Shown here one piece after another: positions 53,294 to 62,614 of a DNA stretch of 64,000 nt (position 1 is the first letter of the stretch; each line of letters opens with the position of its first letter). The notes beneath the pieces were generated by a model. It searched no databases. It saw nothing but the letters and a program-made list of their open reading frames with translations, and was not told the DNA's origin. The stretch lies in assembly GCF_012971745.1 (NCBI RefSeq), contig NZ_CP048834.1, positions 5,093,001 to 5,157,000 on the forward strand, given 5' to 3'. This DNA is from Starkeya sp. ORNL1. Lineage in GTDB: Bacteria > Pseudomonadota > Alphaproteobacteria > Rhizobiales > Xanthobacteraceae. The translations under genes were made by a program, and so were the position numbers.

Positions 53294-55294
53294 TCAGGCA
53301 CCGGCCTTCTTCAACCGAGTGCGCGCGGCGGTTGCCACCGCTTCCGCGGTAATGCCGAAATGTGCGAACACCGCTTCCGCCTTGCCGGAGGCGCCGTAGC
53401 CGGTCATGCCGACAAAGGCGCTGTCAGAGCCGACGATCTCGTCCCAGCCCATGCGGATGGCGGCTTCCACCGCGACCTTGGCCGGGGCAGAGCCGATGAC
53501 CTGCTTGCGGGTCTCTTCCGGTTGGGCGAGGAACAGTTCGAAGCAGGGCACCGACACGACGCGGGTCGGGATGCCCTCGGCCTCCAGTATGTCGCGGGCC
53601 TTGGCGGCCAGCGAGACCTCGGAGCCTGAGGCGAACAGCGAGACCTTGGCCGGCCCGGAGGCGGCGACGATCTCGTAGGCGCCCTTGGCGGAGAGGCAGC
53701 GCTCGGTGCCCTCGCGGCGCATCAGCGGCAGGTTCTGGCGGGTCAGCGCCAGCAGGGTCGGGCCGGTCTTGTGCTCCATCGCGATCTTCCAGGCTTCCGC
53801 GGTCTCCACCGTGTCGCACGGGCGGAACACCAGGAGGTTGGGAATCGCGCGCAGCGCAGCGATCTGCTCGACCGGCTCGTGGGTCGGGCCGTCCTCGCCG
53901 ACGCCGATCGAATCATGGGTGAACACGTAGGTGACGCGGATGCCCATCAGCGCCGCGAGGCGGATCGAGGGACGGCAATAGTCGGAGAACACCAGGAAGG
54001 TGCCGCCATAGGGGATCAGGCCGCCATGGAGCGCGATGCCGCTCATGCCGGCACACATCGCATGCTCGCGAATGCCCCAATTGATGTAGCGGCCGGCGTA
54101 GTCCGGCGGCATCACCGCGGTGGCGGTCGCCTTGGTCTTGGTGTTGTTGGAATGGGTCAGGTCGGCCGAGCCGCCGACCATTTCCGGCACCGCGGCGGTG
54201 ATGGCCTCCAGCACGATCTCGGAGGATTTGCGGGTGGCCACCGCGCCGCCATCGGCCTGCGCCTTGGCGATCACCGCGGAGATGGTCTCGCCGAACTTCG
54301 AGGGCAGGTCGCCGCGGGTGCGGCGCTCGAACTCGGCGCGACGCTCGATGTCGGCCTCGCTCAGGCGCTGGTTCCACGCCTTGTGGGCCTGGCGCGAGCG
54401 CAGGCCGGAAAGGCGCCAGGCGTCCAGCACGTCGGACGGGATCTCGAAGGGCGGATATTCCCAGCCGAGCGCCTTGCGGGCGCCTTCGATCTCGGCGGCG
54501 CCAAGCGGAGCGCCGTGCGCCGCATTGGTGCCGGCCTTGGTCGGCGCGCCGAAGCCGATGGTGGTGCGGCAGGAGATGAAGGACGGCTTGTCGCTGGTCT
54601 TGGCACGCTCGAGGGCGGCGAGGATGGCGTCGGGATCGTGGCCGTCGATGCGGGTGGCGTTCCAGTTCGAGGCCTCGAAGCGGGCGACCTGGTCGGTCGA
54701 CACCGAGAGCGCGGTCGAGCCGTCAATGGTGATGTGGTTGTCGTCGTGCAGCACCACCAGCTTGCTGAGCTTGAGGTGCCCGGCGAGTTCGATGGCCTCT
54801 TCCGAGATGCCTTCCATCAGGCAGCCGTCGCCGACCAATACATAAGTGTGGTGGTCGACGAGGTCGGAACCGAACTGCGCGGCCATCATGCGCTCGGCCA
54901 CCGCAAAGCCGATCGAATTGGCGACGCCCTGGCCGAGCGGGCCGGTGGTGGTCTCGACGCCGACGGTGTGGTGGTATTCCGGATGGCCGGGCGTCTTGGA
55001 GCCGAGCTGGCGGAACTGCTTGATGTCCTCGATGGTCATGCTCTCATACCCGGTGAGGTAGAGCAGCGAATAGAGCAGCATCGAGCCGTGGCCGGCGGAG
55101 AGGATGAAGCGGTCGCGATCCGGCCAGGACGGATCGGTGGGATCGAACTTCAGCACCTTGCCGAACAGCACGGTGGCGATGTCGGCGGCGCCCATCGGCA
55201 GGCCGGGGTGGCCGGAGTTCGCCTTTTCGACGGCATCCATCGACAGGGCCCGGATGGCGTTGGCCATGCGGTCGTGCTTCTCGCGGTTCGACAT
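53294..55294 (-). CDS. tkt: Transketolase
   Basis: Moves two-carbon units between sugar phosphates in the pentose phosphate pathway, using thiamine diphosphate. The 666-residue protein starts at ATG 55294 with GGAGA upstream ([20 protein letters not shown]). Motifs: [50 protein letters not shown], the TPP site [13 protein letters not shown] and [16 protein letters not shown], then [19 protein letters not shown]. First of tkt-gap-pgk-fba. It is divergent from the DUF4164-zapA pair. Confidence 0.97.
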   Translation of the reverse strand: MSNREKHDRMANAIRALSMDAVEKANSGHPGLPMGAADIATVLFGKVLKFDPTDPSWPDRDRFILSAGHGSMLLYSLLYLTGYESMTIEDIKQFRQLGSKTPGHPEYHHTVGVETTTGPLGQGVANSIGFAVAERMMAAQFGSDLVDHHTYVLVGDGCLMEGISEEAIELAGHLKLSKLVVLHDDNHITIDGSTALSVSTDQVARFEASNWNATRIDGHDPDAILAALERAKTSDKPSFISCRTTIGFGAPTKAGTNAAHGAPLGAAEIEGARKALGWEYPPFEIPSDVLDAWRLSGLRSRQAHKAWNQRLSEADIERRAEFERRTRGDLPSKFGETISAVIAKAQADGGAVATRKSSEIVLEAITAAVPEMVGGSADLTHSNNTKTKATATAVMPPDYAGRYINWGIREHAMCAGMSGIALHGGLIPYGGTFLVFSDYCRPSIRLAALMGIRVTYVFTHDSIGVGEDGPTHEPVEQIAALRAIPNLLVFRPCDTVETAEAWKIAMEHKTGPTLLALTRQNLPLMRREGTERCLSAKGAYEIVAASGPAKVSLFASGSEVSLAAKARDILEAEGIPTRVVSVPCFELFLAQPEETRKQVIGSAPAKVAVEAAIRMGWDEIVGSDSAFVGMTGYGASGKAEAVFAHFGITAEAVATAARTRLKKAGA

Positions 55295-55468
55295 GGGGCT
55301 GATCTCTCCGAGGGGGCAGGCGGGGAGTGATAACATCACGTCTTGACACGGCATAGACACCAAATGGCGGTGCCGCCGTGCCGGTTGACGCTCTCCTTGG
55401 GCAGGGCTCAATGTGACAAGGTGCTGCGCGACTCAGCGCGTGCCCATCGGGAGAACGGAGCCCTGCCA

Positions 55469-55750
55469 ATGGCCGAGACGGCATCCATCGAGGCCGCGAC
55501 ACGGCGTCTCTACGCTGCGGTCGAGGCGCTGGAGTCCGCGGTGGAGCGTCGCTTGCAGGTCGAGCGGCAGGAGGCCGCGCTCGCCGCGCAGCTTCATGCG
55601 CTCGGTGCCGATCGCTCGCGCCTGGCCTCCGCGCTCGACGGCGCCGAAGCGCGTGCCGAGAAGCTCGCCGGCGCCAATCACGAGGTCTCCCGCCGGCTCG
55701 GCAGCGCGATGGAGACGATCCGCGCGGTGCTTGCCGCGCAAGAGCGATAA
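55469..55750 (+). CDS. DUF4164 family coiled-coil protein
   Basis: A 93-residue protein, almost entirely alpha-helical (ATRRLYAAVEALESAVERRL; QEAALAAQLHALGADRSRLASAL; RLGSAMETIRAVLAAQ), with the heptad spacing of a coiled coil. Start ATG 55469 with CGGAG upstream. It precedes zapA by 12 bp; this pairing recurs in alphaproteobacteria, where DUF4164 may help ZapA or cell division, though no function is proven. Confidence 0.83.
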   Translation: MAETASIEAATRRLYAAVEALESAVERRLQVERQEAALAAQLHALGADRSRLASALDGAEARAEKLAGANHEVSRRLGSAMETIRAVLAAQER

Positions 55751-55762
55751 AGGTCGGACATC

Positions 55763-56146
55763 ATGGCGCACGTCACCGTCACCATTGCCGGACGCGCCTA
55801 CCGCATGGCGTGCGACGACGGGCAGGAAGAGCACCTGACCCGGCTCGCCCAGGATGTCGATGCGCGCATCGACCAGCTGCGCGGCGCCTTCGGCGAGATC
55901 GGCGACCAGCGCCTCAGCGTGATGGCGGCGATCACCATTGCCGACGAGCTCGCCGAGGCGAAACGGCGGATCCGGACGCTCGAGCAGGATCTGGAGAGCC
56001 AGCGTGCCGCGCGCGCGGCGACGCTTGAGCGCATGGAGCAGAGCGAGCAGGCCATGGCCGGCGCGGTGATCACCGCCGCGGAGCGGCTGGAGCGCATAGC
56101 CCGCGACCTCGGCACAAGCCCGTCCGGCGCCGTCGGCATGGGCTGA
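55763..56146 (+). CDS. zapA: Cell division protein ZapA
   Basis: Stabilises FtsZ filaments at the division site. The 127-residue protein has the ZapA N-terminal domain (VTVTIAGRAYRMACDDGQEEHL; ARIDQLRGAFGEIGDQRLSVMAAI) and a C-terminal coiled coil (AEAKRRIRTLEQDLESQRA). The length is normal. It is second in a unit with DUF4164. In many proteobacteria the 6S RNA gene lies next to zapA; the 21 bp before the convergent Lrp gene leave no room for it here. Confidence 0.92.
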   Translation: MAHVTVTIAGRAYRMACDDGQEEHLTRLAQDVDARIDQLRGAFGEIGDQRLSVMAAITIADELAEAKRRIRTLEQDLESQRAARAATLERMEQSEQAMAGAVITAAERLERIARDLGTSPSGAVGMG

Positions 56147-56167
56147 AGCGCGATCCGCCGCCAGTGA

Positions 56168-56677
56168 TCACCCCGGGCTTTGTTTCGAGCCTTCGGGCAG
56201 GTGGTTCAGCGGCAGCGGCGCCTGGGCCTTGACGGTCTGGATGGCGAAATTGCTTCGGATGTCGCTGACACCGGGCAATTTGAGCAGCGTTCCCAGCAGC
56301 AGCCGCTCATACCCCGCGAGATCGGGAACCACGACCTGCAACAGGAAATCGGCTTCACCCGAGACCAGATGGCATGACACGACCTCGGCGAGCCCCGCGA
56401 CGGCTTCCCGGAAGGCCGTCGCCTCCTTGTCATGGTGCCGCTCGACCTTGACGCCAATGAAAACCGTGAGGCCGAGGCCGACTTCCTTCCGCCCGAGCGT
56501 GGCGTGGTAGCCGGTAATCACGCCGGCGTCCTCCAGCATCCGGACCCGGCGCAGGCAGGGCGAGGGCGACAGGCCGACTTCGTCCGCCAATTGCACATTG
56601 GTCAGCCGGGCATCGCGCTGAAGGGCTGCAAGGATACGCCGGTCGATCGCGTCGAGCTTCAGTTTTGGCATATTCAC
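56168..56677 (-). CDS. Lrp/AsnC family transcriptional regulator
   Basis: A 169-residue regulator with an N-terminal helix-turn-helix (LDAIDRRILAALQRDARLTNVQLADEVGLS split over two helices) and a C-terminal RAM/AsnC ligand domain (EVVSCHLVSGEADFLLQVVV; LLKLPGVSDIRSNFAIQTVK). This family usually senses amino acids. It is divergent from a LysE exporter, the arrangement of ArgP/Lrp-type regulators that control amino acid export, so that gene is the likely target. ATG 56677 is used; ATG 56671 is possible. Confidence 0.92.
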   Translation of the reverse strand: MNMPKLKLDAIDRRILAALQRDARLTNVQLADEVGLSPSPCLRRVRMLEDAGVITGYHATLGRKEVGLGLTVFIGVKVERHHDKEATAFREAVAGLAEVVSCHLVSGEADFLLQVVVPDLAGYERLLLGTLLKLPGVSDIRSNFAIQTVKAQAPLPLNHLPEGSKQSPG

Positions 56678-56695
56678 GTCATTGGCCGAACCAGA

Positions 56696-56705
56696 TTGGC
56701 ATATC
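56696..56705. promoter_or_regulatory. Candidate Lrp half-site, direct repeat of TTGGCATAT
   Basis: TTGGCATATC at 56696 repeats TTGGCATATT at 56665, start to start 31 bp, close to three helical turns. Lrp-type proteins bind such phased sites. The first copy is inside the start of the lrp gene. Confidence 0.35.
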
Positions 56706-56770
56706 CTATCACGAATGGCCCATCCTGAGGCACAACTCGCAAGGACATGCCTCGCTCCCTGGCACTAGCC

Positions 56771-56803
56771 TGACACTCGCAACCCAACGAGGCTCGAGTG
56801 TCA
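56771..56803 (+). promoter_or_regulatory. Hairpin over the lysE ribosome-binding site
   Basis: TGACACTCG (56771-56779) and CGAGTGTCA (56795-56803) form a perfect 9-bp stem whose 15-nt loop holds ACGAGG. The right arm runs into the ATG. Folding could hide the start codon. Confidence 0.45.
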
Positions 56804-57423
56804 TGGGCGAACTGTGGATCTTCATCGGAGCGCTGGCCGTGGCCTATCTGGTTCCGGGCCCGGACATGATCCTGCTCTTGCAAACCGGGGCGTCGCAGGG
56901 GCGCGCTCGGGCGTTGGCGACGGCGATCGGCCTTGCCGCTGCCCGCGCAGCGCACGTCGCGCTTGCCGGGCTGGGGCTCGCGGCGCTGCTGCGGACCGCG
57001 CCTGTCGCGTTTGACATCGTCCGTGTCGCGGGTGCCGCCTATCTCATATGGCTGGGCATCGGCATTCTGCGTGCGCCCTCGCTGCTCCCGGATGAATCCG
57101 GCGGGCCAGCGGACCGGCCGCGCTCCCATGCTTCCGCCGTGATGCGCGGCCTGCTCACCAATCTGCTCAATCCGAAGGCGCTGTTGTTCTGCTCGGTGCT
57201 CCTGCCCCAGTTCATACGGCCGGAGCATGGCAGCGTCGGTGCGCAGTTCCTGCTGCTGGGCGCGATCCTGGTGACCGTCGGTATCGCCTTCGACGTGCTC
57301 TATGCGTTCACCGGATCGACGCTCGGCAACTGGCTGGCACGTCATCGGCTGGCCAAGCTCGCGCAGCGCTGGGGCTTTGCGGCCTTGCTCATCGGCTTCG
57401 GGACACGCCTGGCGATTGCATGA
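56803..57423 (+). CDS. LysE family amino acid exporter
   Basis: A 206-residue inner-membrane protein of the LysE/RhtB family with about six helices. It starts MGELWIFIGALAVAYLVPGP, and has the family motif VPGPDMILLLQTGASQGRARAL, here within residues 17-38, and LLTNLLNPKALLFCSVLLPQF. It exports amino acids or related compounds. ATG 56803 gives the normal length; the open frame upstream overlaps the lrp start. Divergent from the Lrp regulator. The 126 bp to the sugar symporter show nothing clear. Confidence 0.9.
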   Translation: MGELWIFIGALAVAYLVPGPDMILLLQTGASQGRARALATAIGLAAARAAHVALAGLGLAALLRTAPVAFDIVRVAGAAYLIWLGIGILRAPSLLPDESGGPADRPRSHASAVMRGLLTNLLNPKALLFCSVLLPQFIRPEHGSVGAQFLLLGAILVTVGIAFDVLYAFTGSTLGNWLARHRLAKLAQRWGFAALLIGFGTRLAIA

Positions 57424-57549
57424 ACGCTCGGCCAAGGCGGTTCGTCAGCTCGGTACCGCTCCACCGAGGAGTTTTCTGTTGCACATCCAGCGCGACGCGG
57501 TCTCACTGCGCGGTATCCGGGGGACTCAGAATCCGGGCTGGGGAACGCC

Positions 57550-58914
57550 ATGATCTATGTGATTGCCTGCGTCGCGGCCATTGCCGGGCTGCTGTTCGGC
57601 TATGACGAAGGCATCATCGCCGGCGCGCTCGGACCGCTCCACGCCCAGTTCGACATCTCGCCGCTGCAAGAAGGGCTGATGACCGCCACCGTGCCGCTCG
57701 GCGCGCTGGCAGGCGCGGCCGTTGGCGGCTGGCTCGCCGCCCCCTTCGGCCGCCGCAGCCTGCTGATGGGCGCGGCGGTGCTGTTCGTGATCGGCGCGCT
57801 GGTCTGCGCGCTGGCGCCGAGCATCCTGGTGCTCTCGCTGGGCCGCCTGCTGCTCGGCTTTGCCATTGGCGTCGCGGCGCTGATCGCCCCGCTCTATATT
57901 TCCGAAATGGCGCCGGCGGCGACGCGCGGCATGCTGGTGTCGATCTATCAGCTCGCCATCACCCTCGGCATATTCGGCGCCTATCTCGTCGACTTCGGGG
58001 TCGGCGATTCCTGGCGCATCATGTTCGCCACGGCGGTGATACCGGGCATCCTGCTGTTCGCCGGCGTCTCGTTCCTCACCGACACCCCGCGCTGGCTGGT
58101 GCTGCGCGGGCGCCGGCAGGAGGCGGGCGAGGTGATCGCCCACGTCCAGGGCCGGGGGGCGAGCGATCCGAGCGTCACTGGCGAACTGGCGGCGATCGAG
58201 CTCGCCGCACGGGCGGAGACCAGCACGGCAGGCTGGCGCGAATTGTTCGGTCCGCTCGTCCGGCCGGCCTTGCTGGTCGGCACCGGGCTGTTCCTGCTCC
58301 AGCAGCTCTCCGGCATCAATGCCGTCATCTATTTCGCGCCGACGGTGTTCGCCCGCGCCGGCTTCAGCGACACCGCCAACCAGCTGCTCGCCACCGTCGG
58401 CATCGGCGCGGTGAATGTGGTGATGACGCTGGTCGCCATGGCGCTGATCGACCGCATCGGCCGGCGGCGGCTGATGTTCATCGGCTTTGCCGGCGCGGCG
58501 CTGAGCCTCGGCCTGATCGCAGTGGCGGCGGGCACCGGCGCGCCGGACCTGCAGTGGCTGTCGCTGATCGGCCTCGTGCTCTACATCGCCTCCTTCGCCA
58601 TCGCGCTCGGCCCGCTGCCCTGGGTGATGATGTCGGAGATCTTCCCGCTGCGCCTGCGCGGCCTCGGCATGGGCGCTGCCTCGCTCACCAACTGGGCCTT
58701 CAACTTCCTGGTGGTGCTCACCTTCCCGGTGCTGCTGCAGGCGCTCGGGCTGGCCGGCGTGTTCTCGATCTATGCGCTGGTGTGCGTCGCCGGCCTGGTC
58801 TTCACCGCGCGCTACGTGCCGGAGACTTCCGGCCTGACGCTTGAGGAGATCGAGGCGCACCTGAAGGCCGGCAAGCCGTTCCGCGCGCTGGGCCTGATGC
58901 CGAGGGCAGCGTAA
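57550..58914 (+). CDS. Sugar porter family MFS transporter (sugar/H+ symporter)
   Basis: A 454-residue protein with twelve membrane helices. Sugar-porter signatures: GLLFGYDEGIIAGALGPL in helix 1, GRRS and GRLLLGFAIG, TDTPRWLVLRGR, QQLSGINAVIYFAPTVF in helix 7, DRIGRRRLMF and VPETSGLTLEEIE at the end. It brings in a monosaccharide with protons; which sugar cannot be read from sequence. The short first cytoplasmic part is normal. It stands alone downstream of lysE. A 14-bp palindrome CCCGCCGCGGCGGG follows the stop. Confidence 0.92.
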   Translation: MIYVIACVAAIAGLLFGYDEGIIAGALGPLHAQFDISPLQEGLMTATVPLGALAGAAVGGWLAAPFGRRSLLMGAAVLFVIGALVCALAPSILVLSLGRLLLGFAIGVAALIAPLYISEMAPAATRGMLVSIYQLAITLGIFGAYLVDFGVGDSWRIMFATAVIPGILLFAGVSFLTDTPRWLVLRGRRQEAGEVIAHVQGRGASDPSVTGELAAIELAARAETSTAGWRELFGPLVRPALLVGTGLFLLQQLSGINAVIYFAPTVFARAGFSDTANQLLATVGIGAVNVVMTLVAMALIDRIGRRRLMFIGFAGAALSLGLIAVAAGTGAPDLQWLSLIGLVLYIASFAIALGPLPWVMMSEIFPLRLRGLGMGAASLTNWAFNFLVVLTFPVLLQALGLAGVFSIYALVCVAGLVFTARYVPETSGLTLEEIEAHLKAGKPFRALGLMPRAA

Positions 58915-59113
58915 GGCCGGATCCCGCCGCGGCGGGTGCACGGCCCTCGGCCTCATCGGCAGGAAGGACGCGCCGCGGACGAATGAGCGCGGCTGCTCCC
59001 CCCGGCCCGCCCTTGACGCCGCGCTTCGTTCGGAGGCACACGGACGGCAACATTCCTTGTCCGACCCCTTTGCCCGCGCGCCGCATGGCGCCCACAGCGC
59101 CACGGAACCCGCC

Positions 59114-59902
59114 ATGATCCGCTCGCCTCTCATGACCGTGATGGTCCAGGCCGTCCGCAAGGCCGGCCGCTCCCTCGTCCGCGATTTCGGCGAGGTGGAG
59201 AACCTGCAGGTTTCGCTCAAGGGGCCGGCCAATTTCGTCTCGAATGCCGACCGCAAGGCCGAGCGCATCCTTCAGGAAGAGCTCACCAAGGCCCGTCCCG
59301 CCTTCGGTTTCCTGATGGAGGAGAGCGGCGAGGTCGGCGGCACCGACGAGGCGCATCGCTGGATCGTCGATCCGCTCGACGGCACCACCAATTTCCTGCA
59401 CGGCATCCCGCTCTTCACCATCTCGCTGGCGCTGGCGCGGGACGGCGTGCCGGTGGCCGGGGTGATCTTCAATCCCATCACCGATGAGCTGTTCATCGCC
59501 GAGAAGGGCGCCGGCGCCTTCATGAACGACCGACGCATACGTGTGGCGGCGCGTCGCAATCTCGCCGACAGCGTGCTGTGCTGCGGCTTGCCGCACATGG
59601 GACGCGGCGATCTCGCCGGCTTCCGCTCCGAACTCGCCGCCATCGCGCCCAAGGTCGCGGGCCTGCGCCGCACCGGCTCGGCGGCGCTCGACCTCGCCTG
59701 GACAGCGGCCGGTCGCTTCGACGGCTTCTGGGAGCGCGACCTGCAAGCCTGGGACATGGCGGCCGGCATCGTCATCGTCCGCGAGGCGGGCGGCTACGTT
59801 TCCGACCTCGGCGACGGCGACAAGATGCTCGCCAAGGGCGACATCATCGCCGGCAACGAGGTCATCCGCCGCGATCTGCTCGCCCTGATCCGCAACGCCT
59901 GA
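59114..59902 (+). CDS. Inositol monophosphatase family protein
   Basis: A 262-residue magnesium-dependent phosphatase (SuhB-like). Motifs: FVSNADRKAERIL, FLMEESGE (metal Glu), WIVDPLDGTTNFLHGIPLF (metal Asp), and QAWDMAAGIVIVREAGG near the end. Substrates in this family include inositol phosphates, PAPS and NADP; which one applies is unclear. ATG 59114 is chosen over TTG 59057. Downstream, 100 bp away on the same strand, is the MotA-like gene, a neighbourhood I recall from other Hyphomicrobiales. Confidence 0.92.
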   Translation: MIRSPLMTVMVQAVRKAGRSLVRDFGEVENLQVSLKGPANFVSNADRKAERILQEELTKARPAFGFLMEESGEVGGTDEAHRWIVDPLDGTTNFLHGIPLFTISLALARDGVPVAGVIFNPITDELFIAEKGAGAFMNDRRIRVAARRNLADSVLCCGLPHMGRGDLAGFRSELAAIAPKVAGLRRTGSAALDLAWTAAGRFDGFWERDLQAWDMAAGIVIVREAGGYVSDLGDGDKMLAKGDIIAGNEVIRRDLLALIRNA

Positions 59903-60006
59903 AGGAAAGCGGCCGCGAGCCGTTCCATTTGCGAGCGTCTGTGGCATAGTCGCCGCCGTGAACCGGGCGTTGTGTCCCGGCGGAGCGGAGGTAACAGGCG
60001 AGCGGC

Positions 60007-61077
60007 ATGGCGCATCCGGCGGATCCATTCATCAAGCTGTCCTCGCCACGGATCTTCCTGGTCCGCATGCTCGTCTTCGTGCTGTTGTGCGGCGCACTCG
60101 CCTCGGTGCTGTACCGGCAGATCTGGGCGGCCTTCCTCAATAATCCGGGCCTGAACGGCGTCATCTTCGGCGTCCTGTTCATCGGCATCATCTTCGCCTT
60201 CCGCCAGGTCTCGCGCCTGATGCCGGAAGTTGAGTGGGTGAACAGCTTCCGTATCGCCGATCCCGGCCTCGAAGTGCGCCAGGCGCCGGTGCTGCTGGCG
60301 CCGATGGCGACGCTGCTCGGCGACCGCGTCGGGCGCATGGCCATCTCGCAAATGACCATGCGCGGCATCCTCGAATCGATCGGCACCCGGCTCGACGAGG
60401 CGCGCGACCTGCTGCGCTACATGACCGGCCTGCTGATCTTCCTCGGCCTGCTCGGCACCTTCTGGGGTCTGCTGGAAACCGTCTCCTCGATTGCCCATGT
60501 CATCAACTCGCTCGATGTCGGGCCGGATTCCGGATCGATCCTGGAGAATATGAAGTCCGGGCTTGCCGCGCCGCTGGCCGGCATGGGCATCTCGTTCTCG
60601 TCCTCGCTGTTCGGCCTTGCCGGCTCGCTGGTGCTCGGCTTCCTCGACCTTCAGGCCGGCCAGGCACAGAACCGCTTCTATACCGACCTCGAAGACTGGC
60701 TCTCCACCACGGTGGCCGATCTCGGGCTCGAGGCCGCCCCCCGGCCGATACCCGCGCCGGTTCCGGTTCCCATGCCCGTTCCGCCCGCTGCCGCCGCGCT
60801 GCCGCCGCCGGCCGCGCTGCCAGCATTGCCGCCGCCGAGCTACGCCCAGCTCACGCAGGCCATCGAGAAGCTGGAAAAGACCATGAACGAGGCCGGCTCG
60901 CACCGCGTCACCGCGGCGATGGCCCACCTCGCCGAGAGCCTGCAGGGCCTGGTGCAGCACATGCGCGGCGAGCAGCAGATGGTGCGCGACTGGGTGGAGG
61001 CGCAGGCCGAGCAGCAGAAAGAGATCAAGAAGCTGCTGGAGCGCATCGCCCGTTCGGCGGACCGCGAGAGGGTCTAG
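60007..61077 (+). CDS. MotA/TolQ/ExbB-like proton channel protein with C-terminal extension
   Basis: A 356-residue inner-membrane protein. Helices lie near residues 15-38, 50-67, 140-160 and 195-220 (IFLGLLGTFWGLLETV and SFSSSLFGLAGSLVLG are the MotA_ExbB core). After about residue 245 comes a Pro/Ala-rich linker (IPAPVPVPMPVPPAAA) and a helical, charged C-terminus (YAQLTQAIEKLEKTMNEAG; EQQKEIKKLLERIARSA). With the next gene it forms a stator-like pair that could turn proton flow into work in the envelope. It is not next to flagellar genes. The ATG at 60007 has GGAGGTAACAGG upstream. Confidence 0.85.
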   Translation: MAHPADPFIKLSSPRIFLVRMLVFVLLCGALASVLYRQIWAAFLNNPGLNGVIFGVLFIGIIFAFRQVSRLMPEVEWVNSFRIADPGLEVRQAPVLLAPMATLLGDRVGRMAISQMTMRGILESIGTRLDEARDLLRYMTGLLIFLGLLGTFWGLLETVSSIAHVINSLDVGPDSGSILENMKSGLAAPLAGMGISFSSSLFGLAGSLVLGFLDLQAGQAQNRFYTDLEDWLSTTVADLGLEAAPRPIPAPVPVPMPVPPAAAALPPPAALPALPPPSYAQLTQAIEKLEKTMNEAGSHRVTAAMAHLAESLQGLVQHMRGEQQMVRDWVEAQAEQQKEIKKLLERIARSADRERV

Positions 61078-61080
61078 GCC

Positions 61081-62112
61081 ATGGCGCTCGGGCGGTCTCG
61101 CGGGCGCGAGCGCACCATCGATTACTGGCCCGGCTTCGTCGACGCGCTGTCGACGCTGCTGCTGGTGTTCATCTTCCTACTCTCGGTGTTCGTGATCACC
61201 CAGTTCTTCCTGACGCAGGAAATGTCCGGCAAGGACAGCGCCATGGCGCGCCTGCAGTCGCAAATCCGCGAGCTGACGGAGCTTCTGGCGCTGGAGCGCG
61301 GCGGGCGCGACGAGGCGGAGAGCGAGCTCGGCACGCTGCGCTCCAGCCTGTTGTCGGCCGAGGCCGAGCGCGACCGGCTGAAGGCGACGGGCACGCCGGC
61401 GCCGGTGGACGACGGCAGCGCTGCGCAGGGCCGGGCAGACGCGCTCGCCTCCGATCTCGCCAAGCAGAAGGACGCCGCCGCGCAGGCGCTGAGCCAGATC
61501 GATCTGCTCAACCAGCAGATTGCCGCGCTGCGCCGGCAGATGGCGGCGCTGGAAGAGGCGCTCGACATCTCCGAAAGCAAGGACAAGGAGAGCCAGGCCA
61601 AGCTGGCCGATCTCGGCCGCCGGCTGAACCTCGCGCTGGCCCAGCGAGTGCAGGAGCTGACCCGCTTCCGCTCCGAGTTCTTCGGCCGGCTGCGCTCCAT
61701 CCTCGGCGACCGGCCGGGCATCCGCGTGGTCGGCGACCGTTTCGTGTTCCAGTCGGAGGTCTTCTTCGACCCCGGCTCGGCGCAGATCAAGCCGCAGGCG
61801 GGGGCGGCGCTCGACCAGCTCGCCGGCGCGCTCGCCTCGCTGGAGAAGGAGATCCCGCCGGACATCGCCTGGGTGCTGCGCGTCGACGGCCACACCGACA
61901 ACCGGCCGATTTCGAACGCGCAATTCCCGTCCAACTGGGAACTGTCCTCGGCGCGCGCCATCGCGGTGGTGCAGTATCTGATCGGCAAGGGCATCAGCCC
62001 GGCGCATCTTGTGGCGGCCGGCTTCGGCGAATATCAGCCGCTCGACACCGCCGACACGGATGAGGCCCGCGCCCGCAACCGCCGCATCGAGCTGAAGCTG
62101 ACCGAGCGCTGA
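61081..62112 (+). CDS. MotB-like protein with coiled coil and OmpA peptidoglycan-binding domain
   Basis: A 343-residue partner of the MotA-like protein, starting 3 bp after it. One membrane helix near the N-terminus (YWPGFVDALSTLLLVFIFLL) carries Asp 21, placed like the proton-carrying Asp of MotB. Residues 50-200 are a long coiled coil. The C-terminal OmpA-like domain holds VFQSEVFFDPGSAQIKPQAG, VDGHTDNRPISN and AARARNRR-like ARARNRRIELKL. It would anchor the channel to peptidoglycan. The pair resembles flagellar MotAB and ZorAB but has no flagellar or defence genes beside it. Confidence 0.87.
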   Translation: MALGRSRGRERTIDYWPGFVDALSTLLLVFIFLLSVFVITQFFLTQEMSGKDSAMARLQSQIRELTELLALERGGRDEAESELGTLRSSLLSAEAERDRLKATGTPAPVDDGSAAQGRADALASDLAKQKDAAAQALSQIDLLNQQIAALRRQMAALEEALDISESKDKESQAKLADLGRRLNLALAQRVQELTRFRSEFFGRLRSILGDRPGIRVVGDRFVFQSEVFFDPGSAQIKPQAGAALDQLAGALASLEKEIPPDIAWVLRVDGHTDNRPISNAQFPSNWELSSARAIAVVQYLIGKGISPAHLVAAGFGEYQPLDTADTDEARARNRRIELKLTER

Positions 62113-62126
62113 GCGTGGGGCCGATC

Positions 62127-62612
62127 ATGGCAGCGACCCCGGTTGAGCTGCGGCCATTCACTGACGCGCATCTTCCGGAGCTGGCCGATCTCTGGGTCGA
62201 GAGCTGGCGAGAGGCGATGCCGGAGATTGATTTCGAGGCCCGGCGTGCCTGGTTCATCGACCATTTCGCCGCGCTGATCGAAGCCGGCGCCATGGTCGAG
62301 CTTGCCTTGGCGACGGAGGACGGCGCGCTTGCCGGCTTCGTCACCATCGATCCGGCGAACGGCTATGTCGACCAACTCGCCGTGCATCCCGGCCAATGGG
62401 GCCATGGGGTGGCGGAGGCGCTGATCTATTACGCGGCGGCGCAGGCTGGCCGGCCGATCACGCTGGAGGTCAATGAGGAGAACCTCCGGGCGGTACGCTT
62501 CTACGGCAAGATCGGCTTCAACGTGACTGGGCGCGGTGCCAACCCGCTCTCCGGCAGGCCGACCTTGCAGATGGAATGGCGGCCCGATTTCCTGGTGATG
62601 GAGCGCGGGTAG
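62127..62612 (+). CDS. GNAT family N-acetyltransferase
   Basis: A 161-residue acetyltransferase (LRPFTDAHLPELADLWVESW; GFVTIDPANGYVDQLAVHPGQ; HGVAEALIYYAAAQ; LEVNEENLRAVRFYGKIGF). The RimI-like ending shows the usual Asn and Tyr. Substrate unknown. Start ATG 62127; GTG 62115, right after the MotB-like stop, is an alternative, so it may share the transcript. Confidence 0.88.
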   Translation: MAATPVELRPFTDAHLPELADLWVESWREAMPEIDFEARRAWFIDHFAALIEAGAMVELALATEDGALAGFVTIDPANGYVDQLAVHPGQWGHGVAEALIYYAAAQAGRPITLEVNEENLRAVRFYGKIGFNVTGRGANPLSGRPTLQMEWRPDFLVMERG

Positions 62613-62614
62613 AC

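Noticed and set aside
56147..56167. 6S RNA (ssrS) next to zapA
   Set aside because: This is the usual place for it, but zapA ends 21 bp before the convergent Lrp gene, and I saw no 6S-like long hairpin on either side of the DUF4164-zapA unit.
60007..62112. Zorya-type anti-phage defence (ZorA/ZorB)
   Set aside because: The MotA/MotB-like pair recalls ZorAB, but no zorC, zorD or zorE nor any other defence gene is near; the surroundings are housekeeping genes.
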